Shown one piece after another: positions 1-13,850 of a DNA stretch of 64,000 bases. The position numbers were made by a program, and so were the translations under genes. The notes under the pieces were generated by a model. The model ran no database searches. It saw only the letters and a list, made by a program, of their open reading frames with translations, and was not told where the DNA came from. Location: positions 10,858,975-10,922,974 of the forward strand of contig NC_061068.1 of NCBI RefSeq assembly GCF_021917145.1. Direction: 5' to 3'. The DNA is from Hypomesus transpacificus (lineage: Eukaryota > Chordata > Actinopteri > Osmeriformes > Osmeridae). Within the stretch, counting starts at the first letter, position 1. The number at the start of each line of letters is the position of its first letter.

Positions 1-874
1 CCACCAGTACCAAGAAACAGTGGCCAGCCTGTCAGAGAAGGAGGATGCTAGTGATATCCAGCAGTTCTATGACTTGCTGTCAGGCACCATGGATGTGATA
101 AGGAAATGGGCTGAGACCATCCCAGGATTCACAGCCTTTTGCCCAGAGGACCAGGAGCTGCTTCTAGAATCAGCCTTTGTCGAACTCTTTATCCTCCGGC
201 TGGCATACAGGTAGGTCCCTTCGACAGGTTCTCACCTTTTCAAACTATTCCCTGAATCGATTTTTTTTGTAATCTCATGTAAAATGTTGTAAAATATATC
301 TTAATCAGTTTTCTGTGTTTCTTAGGTCAAGTCCAGAGAAGAACAAACTGATCTTCTGTAATGGCGTGGTTCTCCACCGTATGCAATGTGTGCGGGGCTT
401 TGGTGACTGGATCGACTCCATTATGGACTTCTCACAGAGCCTTCATCGTATGAATCTGGATGTGTCCTCCTTCTCATGTCTTGCAGCTCTCGTCATCATC
501 ACAGGTGAGTCACATACAAACACACACACACACACACTACTAAAGTTTGATTAAACATACAAAGAAACATGCAGGCACATGATTCATAATAATGTTCTCT
601 CTTGTGTTAAGATCGTCATGGCCTTAAAGAGCCAAAACGGGTAGAGGAATTCCAGAACCGCCTCATTACCTGTCTGAGGGACCATGTTACAGGAAGTGGT
701 TCAGAACAGGGCCGACCCCAGCCCAACTACCTTTCCCGTCTACTTGGCAAGCTACCTGAGCTGAGGACCCTCTGCACCCAGGGTCTGCAGCGCATCTTCT
801 ATCTGAAACTAGAGGACTTGGTCCCGCCTCCTCCAATTGTGGACAAAATCTTCATGGATACCTTACCTTTCTGA
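1..874 (+). CDS. nr4a1: Nuclear receptor NR4A1 (Nur77), C-terminal part of the ligand-binding domain; 5' end outside window
   Basis: Three coding exons at 1-210, 326-504 and 612-874, joined by GT-AG introns in matching phase; the reading frame at the left edge starts at base 2. The product is the end of an NR4A orphan receptor ligand-binding domain. It shows [32 protein letters not shown] and the family's terminal FMDTLPF. NR4A proteins are immediate-early nuclear transcription factors that bind NBRE sites as monomers; their ligand pocket is filled with side chains, so activity depends mainly on expression. The end agrees better with NR4A1 than with NR4A2 or NR4A3, judged from memory of the human proteins. 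The DNA-binding domain lies to the left of the window. A candidate polyadenylation signal AATAAA lies at 2180-2185, giving a UTR of about 1.3 kb. Confidence 0.93.
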
Positions 875-2780
875 AAAGACAGACAAAAGAAAGATGGGGA
901 AGGATTCGTGTGTGATAACTCAGAGTCTGTGTATTTTGGGGGGAATCTCAAATTCATCACCTTTGGTAGTGTTGAATTTTATTGACAGTCGGTTACTTCC
1001 ACTTCATCTGAAGAAGTGTCACCTCTCTCCCACTGAACTGATTCATTGAAATGTGACCCTGGTCCAGATCACTTAAAAGTGAAGAGACACTTTCTTTTTC
1101 CTCACATTTCATATTTTTTTTTCTGTGGGTGGTTGAAATGTGTATTTTTGGTTTTGTGTTAAGTTCTCATAGACATTCATTAATCAAGGCAAAGCAAATA
1201 TTTCAGAATTTTTCTAGTTTCTACTTTTTGTAGGTGTGCATCTGTTGAGTGGATTTTATTGCTATGCAAAATGTATGGATTGTGTCTTCTGTAGGGTATG
1301 TAAAAGGGTCTTTCTATGTGAAATGTTATGTACATACAGATCGAAAGAAAGTAATGCATCTGTAACTGACAGACAAACATCAAACATGAACACACACTTG
1401 ACACACGTGTGATTTTGTGTGTGCTCTGAACCAATATTCACAGGGGGGGGGGGGGATTTATACTGCAAGAATATTTAGGTAACAGCTAGTGTTCAAAGAT
1501 TGACAGGTGGAGAGATTGACTGAAATTTTATTATCTCTAACTAATGTGGAGTCCTATATTTCAAAAATTCATTTTCTCTGCATATCAAAATTGAGCAGGC
1601 TTATATATGGATGTGTGTTTTGTTGATACAAGATATCCATTTGTAGTCCTGATGGAAGGTCGTGACCAAAGGACGGTGTTTGCCTACAATGGGAGGCAAT
1701 TGTACCGACAGCTTACAAACCTTAAAGCCTTAACTACTCAAAGGGAGGTGCCATAATAACTTGCCACCAAATTTGCATACAGCATTGTTCTGCTTTATAT
1801 TCCCTGTTGACGATCATATCATGGACACAAAATAATCATTTTTTAAAGTTTATATTAAACCGCCTTGAGCCCTCAAAAATTGTAAAGGAAAGTGCCAGCA
1901 GAATTTCTCTAAAAGTGCCTTTAGAAAAACTCTTGCATCATAGAAGACTGTGATGTATATGCTAAACTAAATGTATATGCTATACATTGTATATGCAAAG
2001 TTTTTCCAAAATACCTCACAGACTAAGTTTGTGCAACAATTAGATATTATTTGGGGATTATTAGAGGACTTAAAATAGGAAGTAAAGGAAGATTGTCTTA
2101 CGCTAAGTCAAAATATTCATACCTACAGAGACCTGAGTTACGAATCCCTGATTAGGAATGGGAATCACCCAGGAATATAAATAAAGTTTATTTTAGACAC
2201 AAACGTCTCAGACTGCAAGAGATACAGACAGAATTGGTTATCACAGTAATGTTTCCACTCAGACACATGGCTTTCTAACCTAATCTTTGTGTACTGTAAA
2301 TATAATCCTCTGCTATTGTAAGTGTTGCCTTACACAAGCCCCTGTGGAGGAGTGTGCAAAGTTTTATTACATTAAATTTGTATTTGTTTTAACTTCAAGT
2401 GATTATTTAAGTAAACCCACAGTGAAATGTGTCAAAAACAGAGCAGCTAAGGGTACTCCATCGTTCTAATACAGTTCTAATTGAAATTGACATGTTATTT
2501 CCCTGCTTCCTTTTCTATTTTTGTTTTTGATGAATGTGTATGTGTTCAACAGAAGTACTTTATATTTGTGAATTTTGTAATGTGGTAAATATAAATATAT
2601 ACATTAAATACGTATATTCAGCAAAAGGGATATTAGTATTTAATATTAAAATTACATTTAAAGGTATATCCTTGTCTGTGTGTTTTGTTAACCATGTTTT
2701 AAACTGTTGTAATCGTTACTGCTGGTTAGAACTTTACATGAACATTACATGTTTTTCATGTCTCCAATATCTCTAACCAC
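875..2780 (+). other. nr4a1 3' UTR and downstream flank
   Basis: AT-rich, no coding potential. It holds a 13-G run (1443-1455) and AATAAA at 2180-2185. A long AU-rich 3' UTR is expected for an immediate-early transcript, but the exact transcript end cannot be fixed from sequence alone. Confidence 0.5.
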
Positions 2781-5700
2781 ATCTGTGGTTTTTCAATGTT
2801 AGATTAACTTACAGAACTTTTCCCCTTAAACTAGAGTGCGCAATCTACATCTCAAGTTGTTGACCAAATAGAGTTCATGACATCATAACAGGAAACTTTT
2901 ATTTCCTTACAGTAAATCTTCTCATGAATTCTCTGTGTAAAATGGAAAATAGTGTGCCACACGTCAGGTTTTGTTGGCATAGCTTACAAAATAGATACAA
3001 GTAGATTAATCAAATCAGGAATGGATAGAACCTCTGGTATTCTCCTGTAGAGCAACACAAGGGATGTTTAATAAAGCTTGGGGTATGTCTGGTTGGTATA
3101 GCACAGCACCTTGATGGCATTGTAACAGCTTCAGATTTTTATGATGATTCAACACTAGCAATGCTCCACATTGCGTGGACAAATAAAGTTCAGATGATGC
3201 AAGCAGTATGTTGGTGACATTATTACTGATTAGTACCACTGTGGTATGGGACATTCAGTTAAGAGGGGATTGGAACTCACACTTTATTAAATTTTCGGAT
3301 ATATAGAAGTGTTTTGTCGCACAAGGCGCTAATACCACGATGACTTGTTCCAAAGGCCAATCGCATGCTCTGTGCAACTCCAGCAGACTGGAAAATTGAG
3401 CTGTGTTCAGTCAATGCACATCTGATACCTGATCTTGTCATCTGGATTTTGGCTTTGGCAGCCAGAGTGGAAAATTGGGGCAAGAGGGGAAAAGTAGAGG
3501 AGATGGTATGAAAGCCGACACGCATCACAAAAAAAAAAAAAGAAGAATTCTGCCCAGCCCAAAGTCTGAGAGGAGGAGTAGATGGTTTCTTGTGTCACAT
3601 GCTTCACCGGGCTACAGTACTAGACATCCTCAGGAACAAGCAGACACCAAATCTGGAGAGTAAAGCTCCTCTGTTTGATCATTTCCAGGTTGATGGCTCT
3701 TACAGCTGTACACAGAAATCTACTCATTAGCACAAGAGGCATGACATTTGATGTTGTAACAGAACTACATTGTATAATAATTATTGTATAATAATTACAG
3801 AGAAAATGCCATATAAGGTTGAAAAAGGTCAGAAAATAGGTTGTTTTTTTTGTTGCTCATAGCAGGCTGACAGGGTTCATGTGATCCTCTGACAGGACAC
3901 ATTTCAGGTCAGCAAAAGAATGTTCCTATATTTGTTGCTGCTGTGGCACTCCTCTCCATGTTTGAAGTCACTCTTGTGACTACTGAACCGTACCGTCTAA
4001 AACAGCTTTGACCTTTTGACCTCATTCAAATGGACCTTTCATGCAACCTGCCTCTGAAGCATGGTCTACTTTAACTAGTTGGACACGTTAGACAGCATGT
4101 GCACAATCATTCGTGGCACTGTAAGGTATGTCACAGATGACTTGTACTTCAAGCATACCATTCTGGATTTTGTGTGTGCATGTGTCCTTCCACTCTCACT
4201 ATGAATGTAGAATATGTTAAATATATCTAGATCTTCTCCTAAAGGCATTGTGTCTGTACATATGCAACAACTTGCTTTACATGCTTGTTTTGTGTACATT
4301 TGATTATTAATATATTAAAACAATAACACACACACTGTGGTAGACCAGCATGACACAGGGTTTGAACAGAACGTTATCAACTATCATCATACCCCAAATC
4401 ATGTTGTACACATGCTCACAGGTAGACCTCCAGGGGCAAGTTATCGTACCACACAAACTCATTTCACAAACTGACTAGCTCCACCTTTGTTTAGTTTTGG
4501 ATCAGAGAACTGCCATTGGGGGAGGCAAAGGCACAATACGTTTTGAGATAAAGAGAGAGAAAAACAAGAGAGAACGAGGGAGTGAAAGGGGTATTAATTA
4601 CTGGCAAGGATATTACTGTTATGAGGGGAGGAGAGCCAAAAGACTTGTTTATGAATATGCTGCACCTGTCATTTGTTGATGGACTGAGCTGTAAATAACT
4701 ATGTGAAGTTATGTAGTGCTCAAGGGGGGCTCCCGTACATCCCTCTCTTTTGTCGTACCTCCGCTGCTGTCTTGGCTCTAACTGAAACTACACTAATTCT
4801 GCACTTGCAACAAACATGTGGAACACCTTAAACTGACTGAATAAGGGTGTATTTCTCCCTAATTGAGCATGAGTGCCCTCACCCCTCTCATACTCCTGAG
4901 ATCTCACAGAACCAAAATAGATTGTCATGCTTCATTCTTGCCACACAAAACATTGTTCCCTCTTCTCTTAGCTTGACAAAGACTATGTCTGTTAGATTGT
5001 CATATGATTGTTATCTGACCAGTTTACGTGCAACTCCGCCCATACTTAGGGTTAGGGTGCTAGGCTCATAGTGTGTGCCTGTTTGTGTGTGTATGTGCAT
5101 TTTATATGTGTGGAAACCCCTCTGCTGAGTGTATATTTAGCCTGGCCATTGTTGTGCCCATGGAAACCTCTGTAATCGGATCTCCCTGCTTTGACTAAGA
5201 AAGTCCAGTGATAAATTAGTTGGCAGTCATCCACGTTGATGCCATCCCTGTGCATACAGTACAGCAAATGTCTCTTTCTTAAGCCCTGAGGGCCAAGGGG
5301 ATTCAATAAATAAGTGAATAATAAGCCTGCAGTATTATCATTGTATTTTCCTCAGTACATCATGTTACAGGACTTGCATGTTCAGCAAAAACTGAAGACC
5401 TAGATGGCAGATCTGAATTCAAACTTTTAAGCCAACTCTACCTGAGGTGACCTATGATCACAAAGGATGGGATTTGAAGTAGCTGTCGACTAATTGCAAA
5501 GATGGTGATAATAATTTGGATATCTTTCCTCTTTGGAAAAGTTATTTATCTGAGTTGGTGTGCTATTGAAACAGTCAGCAGGACCAAAATGGTCAAGGTC
5601 AGCGAGAATATTGCAAACGCAGAGATATAAGAGAAAATCACAGGAGAAGGGTACTCGATTCTGCTTTTCAGAGATTAGTGTGCATTCAACATGTACTTTC

Positions 5701-8700
5701 TATTGAATTTTGGCACAGATTTTTGGAGTGCAGGCACAGTATATAGCTGTAGCAAAACAGCCAGTCACTGGTATCCCCACCATGACAGTGGACAGAGCAG
5801 ATTTAGAATATTCAAACAGATTATATTACACCCAACCCTCTTCATAAACACACCCACACACTGTGTATTGGAAACTTTTCTATGCTCACTGGGAGAACAT
5901 GAGAGTGTTACAATTATAAAACAAGAGTGACAGGGTAGCTAGTATTTCACTAGCAGTCCCTGGCTGCCAGCCAGGAAGTTGTTCACAGCCATACCCCCTG
6001 ACCCCTTCATACTCTCCGTCCCCACCCATCTTAAGACAAGGTCAATGTCAAAGGGAATACATACTGCTAAACACATTGGTGATACATTTTAGGTAGAGCC
6101 CTTTGCTTTATCTCCAAAACACAACCAATAACAACACAATCAACATAAAACCCCCACTATACAAACAATGACAGGCTATAAAAGGCATGAAAGATATGGT
6201 AAATTGGTAGGTGCTAGATTGCTTTGTGCTAGATTGCGCAAATCATACAGTTGAAGACATGGTTCACAAAATCAGTAATGGAAAAATAATACATTTGTCT
6301 CGATAATTACATAATGTGAGGTCAGACAACAACACATGTCTGAGATGTAAGCATTTGTCAATATGAGATTCTATTTATGTGGGTCTTAAAAGTACTGAAA
6401 GTAACACGCTGCACTGATACAATGTGAAAAGTATGCTCAGTGTGACAAGACCTGTTCTTCTCAGCATTAATGTCCAGAGGATGATGCTGTCCTTCACTTT
6501 CTGGGCTCTATTGCAAGTACTGGTCATTTACATAATCATCCTTTAGGACAAGAAGAGGCAGATGACACCCTCTTAGGCATGAACAGGACAGACATAGAGG
6601 TCAGAGGTCAACATCCATAGCACTCATGTGTGTGGGATGCCACCTTCACTATACTGCTGTCATGGGACAGGAAGTACAAAGCTATTTTTACATGAGACCT
6701 TCCCATCTCCGTGACTGATCTGCCAGCCAAACCTACCACCATCCCAGACAGTCGAGTATGACCACAGCTCAGCAAGGCAGTTGGTTGTGTTCTGAACAAC
6801 CAGTGGAAAAGCACCATTGCAATGGGTCACAAACCTTCCTGCTTCTAGTATCAGTCCATGTTACAGAGAGCACTGCTGCCAACATCAATATTTCACTATG
6901 TCAAGGGTTCATGGCCCAAGTACCAATTGACTGTTCACCTGTCTGTGTTAGATTCATTGGTCTGTCTAAATCCAGCCTAGTCAGTAGGCTTTGATTTTAT
7001 CACATGACTTAACAGGTGCTTGAATGTCTTGTTGAATGGCTTCAACAAGTGGCAGTGTGGGCGTGTCTACGTGTATTTATGTGTGTGAGTGTATACAGTC
7101 CACGTACAGTATATCAAAGCCCATAACTGTATTACAAGTTATAAATCATCTTATTGATGAAGTCCAAGATTTACAGTCTACACAGAAAGACATTAATCAT
7201 TCTGTTTCTCAAAACAATGCAAGCCACTGTACACAATCCTACTCCTGGCAAAAAGTCAACCCCCAACAACAGAAGAATCACCCTATTTTTCCTCCCCTTT
7301 TGGTTGCTTTCTTGTTCATCATATTTCCCTCTCCCTCTGTAATGGAGACATTTTTATGTGTGGGCATGGGAAATCCTGAATCACACATTAAAAGAGAATT
7401 CATCTCCATTCAATGGATGCATTTGACAGTTTTTGGTGGGAACTGTTCCCTACTAAGTGAATGGTGAACAAGGGCCGTTGTTCACCAGAACACCCATGGC
7501 AGTAGATGACGGCTGTGGAGGAAAGACATGAATAAGATGATTTAAAGGGGTCACTTCTATTCACCATTGTCTTCGACACGAGCTCCCACTTAGTGTTTTG
7601 GGACATATCTCAATACTTACCTCAGTCTGAGTTCATCCGTCGGACTGGCTTTGTCAAAGAGAGAAATGGATGATACCCACGCAAGTAATAGAGAAAACTT
7701 GCATTGTAAAAAAAAAGAACAGCAGTCAGTAAATTAATAACACTGACTTCTTCAAAACACAGTCTTGTTTTACAGTGAAAGACTGTTCCTGGGATTAAGG
7801 GTGGGTGTTCTGTATGCTGCTGACTCACATGTCTCTTTCCTGATTAAATTATTTTATTCTTATCCACAAATTATTTTGTTCTTGAACCATCCTGTTGTCT
7901 TATAAATGTTCTACACATTTCAGTTTTGACTTTGGAAGTTTGGAAGTTATCACATGAAACTGTAAGGTAGTAACTATGAGACCAATGCATCGTCAGCATG
8001 ATGATGCGTACAGATGTATGGAGACCTAGAGTCACTTTACGCAAGGACATCAAAATGCCTACAGAACATCATGACATACACCCTGCACTCTAGGACCACA
8101 AAGTGAGGCCCCTGATCAAGATTCTGCCTTTCAAATTTTGCAGAAAATTGGTCTAAATGGTTTTATATGAAAGGTCTGAGAAGGTAGCATAGACTGATTT
8201 TTTATATCAGGTATTAGACTTTGACAAATTACTTTGACCTCTCAGTGAAACACAGCTGCTGCGTCTCATTGCAACTTTGTCGTCAAAATGTAAGTAAGAA
8301 GTGATACAACATAGTCCAGCATACCGTATCTTTTGACACCTACCATGAAAGGCAGACTCCAAAACACCTTACTAAAGACACTGAGGATACTGTTGTCAAC
8401 TTACTTATTCATGTTTTGTTGAGACACAACACATGTGAATATGAATCCACACATACTGTAAACTATTCTAAATTACATAGCTATCACACCTTTATAGTGT
8501 TTATAGAGTAAGACCATGTGTGGCGTTGAATTCCGCGCCTCCTGGAACTTGACCGTGTGCAAGTCTTTCCCATGATTTCATACCTGTACCACTGGCACAT
8601 GTGTAAATGCAACACAAAATATAAAATGTATCTATGATAGTTCACAGAAAGAAACCAATGTACTGGGAGACCATAAAATATATGAATATATCAGTATCTA

Positions 8701-10440
8701 TCAATACAAAAGCAATGAACAAGAGTAACCCTGACAGTTCATCAAGGTAGTAAAACAACAGGTGACACTGGTAATGAGTGAATCTTAAAACTAATATGAA
8801 ACTGTGTTTTTATTTAATATGATACTGTGTTTTTTTAATCTAATATGATATATATAAATACAAATAAACATGGGGTCTCAGGTGTATTTGGTTAGGGACT
8901 GTGAATGGTTGGTGGCTAACCAGCTTCCAAACCCTCTTCTCGGCCTCCTTACCCTCTCACACAACCATTGCGTGGCTGTTGATCCTACTCTGTGCACACT
9001 GAACAGTCTGTTCCTTGGGGAAAGCTCACATATTATCTTCACAGACTGTGGGGAGGAGCAGCACGAGGGTAAGGGGGTGGTATCATAAAATGTTTCCAAT
9101 ATTAGCCTTGCCCTGGGCTTTAAAAATAGAGCTTCATCACATGAAATCAATAATGCCACTTAGAAGTGACAGAGTGTGTGTTGGCAGCGAGGAGCCTCTG
9201 TGGATTAGTGCTATCCATGCTTGGTAATAGCTACACCATTTGAGCAGTAACACTGCTATGCTGCTGTTGATCTCTCAGTCATTAGAAACAGGCCACAGAG
9301 GTGGTTGGAGCACATGATATGAAGGTTGAGGTAATGGTATGTCGTCTGTAGATTTCTAGTATGAAATTACTACTTGATCAAATTATCAACGAGGGATGAA
9401 ACCTTGAATTGGTACAAGAAACCTATAGACAAAGAGGTATTTGTGGTAAGATGTAGGACACAAGCAAGACATTTAGTGCATTTTAGCACAATAATCTAAA
9501 TGTCTCTTGCCAATTCTTTCCAGTAACATTAATAGATATAGGCATATATTGCTATGCGTTTGGCTAGAACTTAGCTTGGCTTTTTCAACTATAACATGAG
9601 ACAGCCACTCTATCTTTCTCAGAACCGTCACTACAAATCTTCCTCTGCAATGCTCAGACAAGGACCAATATAGATCCAAGAGAGAGGGGGAGCCTAATGT
9701 ATTGGATATCCTGTCTCCTCGAGGGACAGGATGTCACTGAGGTGAACAGTGGCTTAATCAAGGGACACGTACATGAAGAAATACGACCACTATGTCTTTG
9801 ATCCACAGATGGATGTAGGCTTGTGAACAGGCAAGTTGCCTATCTGTGTACCCATAGAGTTACAGTTACCATCCCATCCAGCACCTTGGATCTAAACCAC
9901 CAAACCACAAAGGGTTTTGCTTTTCACTAAACTGTTACCAGTTCACTCCTTTGTCCAATTTTAAATGTCAATTTGGTTATGACTAAACAGCAAACAATCT
10001 GATCAAGACTTGTTACCACTCAACAGACTCAATCTAAATAATTCATAGAGAGCCAGAGGGATCATAATGTCCATAATGAGAAATGTTTGAACATCATGAG
10101 TTAGGCCTGTAGCACTTTGGTTTCATCCTTTGATAAATCATACCTCATGCAACATTGCCATCTGCTGGAAGTTTGGTAACACTAGTAAATAAACCTTAAA
10201 GATTGATAAACTCTATCATATCATTACACACATTTAACAGCTTATGCGGGACGCAACATTTGAATGTTTTAATATTCAATTTTGGGCTGCAACACCGAGT
10301 GTACGTCTAATGAACATTTCCGTCACAAGAACGCAACGTTAGGCTTACTGTTAACATTACGGTAATCTTTTAGGCCAATGACATTCGGCGTTAGACGAGC
10401 TGCAGGTTACTTCTTTCATTTACGTTCGCTGAACACCACC
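2781..10440. other. Gene-free interval between nr4a1 and letmd1
   Basis: About 7.7 kb in which I found no exon supported by splice sites plus a recognisable protein. Open frames here are short and isolated; the longest is 143 codons at 7036-7467 and resembles nothing known. The right end just before 10441 contains the letmd1 promoter and 5' UTR. Regulatory elements for nr4a1 are possible but cannot be identified from one sequence. Confidence 0.5.
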
Positions 10441-13400
10441 ATGGCGCTGTGCAAGAGAGGGGTCCAGTGCTGTCTAACACTCTGTAATTACCCATTTCAC
10501 GGGTTTTTTACTTCGGCGTCATCCACCCCACGTTTAACCTACTCAAGACTAAGGTAGTTGGAAATTTTATTGGTTGAAAATATAGATATTATCAAATAAA
10601 ATATGATGACAATTACAGTAGCTAGCTTTTGCTAGCAGTACCCGATAGCCACACACTGGCGTGCCGTTTGTTTCAGTGTTATCAAATGTATCATTTCTAC
10701 GCCTCAAAACTAAAATGAAGGCCGATCAAATTTTTAAAAGCAGAAGGAATTGTACTTTACAAAGCTATTATTAGGCAATGTGGCCTGACGTGTTCGTGAT
10801 GTCAAACACCTTGCCCGGCAAGTTGTCATGTTTTCTATGCATGTATCATGTTTCACAACCCATCAACATTTTATGTTAGGTTGGTATATTAAGACAAATG
10901 TAATTCATCTGTCATGTTATTTTAAATAATTTTCTACACACCTTTTTCTGCTGTTCAATTTCATCCTAACCATTGTATGCTATTAACACACAATGATTTT
11001 ATTCTGGACTCAAGTGGAGTCTAACAAAAAAATCGAAATGTTTGGCCTTTACAGTGTATTATCCTGCAGGCATTACTCGTTGTCCCAAGGCAGACTTGGT
11101 ATTCTCCAGAAAGCCAATGAGAAATATGAGCGTTTTCTTCAGCACCGGTTCCCTCAACTCTACATCCTCTATAACACCTTTGTAAAAGGTAAAACAGTAT
11201 CTATTTGTATCACAAACCCAAAAATGACAGTTCAGTGTTTTCATACTGCTACTATTGTGTTTTTGTGCAGCAGTTAGTATTCAGTGTGTGATCTATATTT
11301 TTCTGGAATTGGTGCATGCTGCACTGGTGTATGTATCCTGCAGGGTTTCGTCTACTGCTCCGAGATATGAGGGAGACCAGGAGGATACAGATGAAGATGC
11401 TCAGCAAAGATATCCCTTTGAGGCAGTTGCCCTATCGTGAGATGGAAACCTTTATAATGGTCAGTTAGTAACACTGAGCCACCAATTTGACTAATTGTAT
11501 CTGTGACTGCAGATAACTGACACCAGTGTAGGCTCTGTCTACCAGCCAACAGATGATCTAACATTTGTAATCTTCACACTTTCTCTCACCCTCTCTCTTT
11601 GTTTCCTCAGTTTCGCAAAGACATGCTTAAGGCTATTCCCCTGGTGTTGATATCTATCCCCCCCTTTGCCATTGTTGTGGTTTTTGCTCTTATGTGAGTT
11701 TTCGTTTAGCAACCTAAAGGGTGCTTTATCACCAGAAATATTTTTACAATTCTGCATATCACAGATGTTTCCATTAATCCACCATTTGTAACCGCACCAC
11801 TTTGTTTTTCTCCCTGGCAGGTACCTCTTCCCTCGCCAGCTCCTGATTCGTCACCTGTGGACACCGCAGCAGCAGACTGATTTCCAGGGGCTCTACCATG
11901 ATCAGCGGTGTCGACATCACGGGGAGATCCTGAAAGCCTTGGCCTGGATTATACCTCAGGTCAAACAATGGACACTCCGCAGTCACCTCCTAAATCTCTG
12001 CAGCAAGGTACCTTCCCTCTGTGTGTGTGTGTTTGTGTGTGCATGGGGTATGTATGCATGGGGTGTGTATCATCGGGCTGTATTATATGTTTAAAACCTT
12101 GTCTCAAGTAAGCAGAGATGGAGAACCTTCAAGGTACATAACATCTAACATGGTATTATTCATTTGTGAGGTTGTTAAGAGAAAGCAGTTGAAGCTGTCT
12201 TGCATGGTCCACGAAGAGTGTATCTGAAATAAGAGGGCTGACTGGAATTTGTTTTGGCAGGTGCAGAGTGGTGCCCATCCCAGCGTGAAAGACATCAATG
12301 CAGTCCGTAGCGTGTTCTCTGGACATCCTCTTGGGATAACAGCCATGGACTCAGGTCACATGGTAAGATGAGAGAGAAACTCCACATGAATGATGAAATG
12401 TGCAAAATACGACACAAAAAAATGGTCATAACCTACATTTACATAAGATTTAGTCATTTAGCAGACGCTCTTATCCAGAGCGACTTACAGTAAGTACTTT
12501 ACCCTACTTGCCCCCTAGGCAAGTAGGGTAAAGTGCCTTGCCCAAAGGACACAACGTCATTTCGTACAGCCGGGAATCGAACCAGCAACCTTCTGATTAC
12601 TAGCCAGATTCCCTAACCGCTTAGCCACCTGACTCCCGAACTTTTGTGTGTTTGTTCTTCATCCGGTGTTTCCTGTGTACCCCAGAGGCTGCTGTGCTCT
12701 CAGCTCCTCCTGACCCCCTGGCTCCCAGGCTTTCTGATCCGTCGTCGTCTGAAAGCCAGAGCCCTTGATGTTTTCTACCTTGACCAGGCTCTAGTCGCCC
12801 TGGGCCAGGGCCAACTCACTGACGAGGAGATACACCAGGTTAGGACCCCAACACTAATAATACCACACTGTCCACTTTCAAAACTATTACTCTTCTGCTG
12901 TGCAGGGAATACTTGGATAAATCATGTTGTCAGAGAGCATGTTACTTGAAAATATGTCATATGCATGTTGTGCGATAAGTCATGAATTCCAAAATGTAAA
13001 AACCAAGTCTGTGACTCAAACAGCATACTTTTATTACTACTCTTTAGTCGTTTCTGCAGCTGCTCTTAGATGCACATGTAGTTGGTATGTGTGAAATGTG
13101 ACCTGTTTGGGTTGGGGTTAGTATGTCACGTCACTGCGGCGTGAATAGGCCCAGACTGGTTATTGGTCTGCCATTGGACCATTCTCTGTGTGGTTGTTGC
13201 TTCTTCTACTGTGCAGAGGAGTTTGCGTTAAAATAGCTCAAAATAGAAAATGGACTTGCTCGTCTTGCCCATTTGCAGGCATGTTACCTGAGGGGGCTCA
13301 ATCCAAGCACCCTTAGCCCCAGCCAGTGTCGAGAGTGGCTCCTGCAGTGGCTTCAGCTGTCCACCCCACTCAAAGGTCTGACATTGTTTACACCCTTTGG

Positions 13401-13850
13401 ATTTCTCCCATTTTAAATGTAGTTCATATTGACAGTCAACACGCTGCGCTCTATATATATCATGGCATTTTTTTGTTTTTATAGTCCACCTGTTTTTAAC
13501 ATTGTTATTTACATGGAATGTTACAGTACAGTACAATGGAACAGTAGCTACATAATTACAGTTTTGTGGCAATAGGCGATTTTGCATGCCACTATTCTAT
13601 AATGCTCTGTCCTCTTCATAACTGGTTAAAACACTATTTGAAGATACTGTTGAGACGTTAAGTTATTAACATATTAAGTTAAGTGAACCTCAGCTATCTG
13701 CAAATACATACAATTATATTAAGCAGTGTACTACACCCAGGTTTGTTTGTCTCATTTGGCTTGTATGTGCTTATTTACATTTTAGAATCTGAGACGTCTT
13801 TCCTGCTGCACAACATGGTTCTTCTCTCAGTGAACTATCCTGAACCCTGA
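10441..13850 (+). CDS. letmd1: LETM1 domain-containing protein 1
   Basis: Nine coding exons: 10441-10553, 11070-11188, 11344-11459, 11611-11693, 11821-12007, 12261-12362, 12686-12838, 13279-13375 and 13786-13850. They give 344 residues, against about 360 for the human protein. All junctions are GT-AG and keep phase. The start follows CACCACC, a good Kozak context. The N-terminus is basic and hydroxylated, as for a mitochondrial targeting sequence. The LETM-type core follows, with FVKGFRLLLRDM, a membrane segment at ISIPPFAIVVVFALMYLF and LFPRQLLIRHLWTPQQ. The C-terminal half is the LETM1-like ribosome-binding region, ending in NMVLLSVNYPEP. LETMD1 is a mitochondrial inner-membrane protein linked to brown-fat thermogenesis and p53 regulation in mammals. 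A SINE sits in the intron between exons 6 and 7. Confidence 0.95.
12434..12637 (-). repeat. tRNA-derived SINE in a letmd1 intron
   Basis: Read on the minus strand, the element begins with a tRNA-like head: an A-box-like GGCTAAGCGG and a perfect B box GGTTCGATTCC. It then runs into a body shared with two more copies in this window (20528-20713 and 52341-52530). The tail reads, on the plus strand, TTTAGCAGACGCTCTTATCC, a sequence very common in teleost genomes. This copy also has a nearly perfect inverted repeat around 12498-12531 that the other two lack. Confidence 0.85.

Noticed and set aside
5640-5935. 79-codon frame MYFLLNFGTDF...
   Set aside because: No homology, no splice sites in phase, composition typical of the surrounding non-coding DNA.
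7036-7467. 143-codon open frame in the nr4a1-letmd1 interval
   Set aside because: No recognisable domain, no splice partners, low-complexity composition; chance frame in AT-rich DNA is more likely.
8870-9230. Overlapping frames on both strands (72-93 codons)
   Set aside because: Mutually overlapping and without homology; treated as chance frames.
12540-12637. Possible tRNA gene (good A and B boxes)
   Set aside because: Boxes belong to the head of a SINE; no cloverleaf with a full acceptor stem, and two sister copies occur in the window.
13228-13587. 119-codon minus-strand frame
   Set aside because: Antisense shadow of letmd1 exon 8 and its intron.
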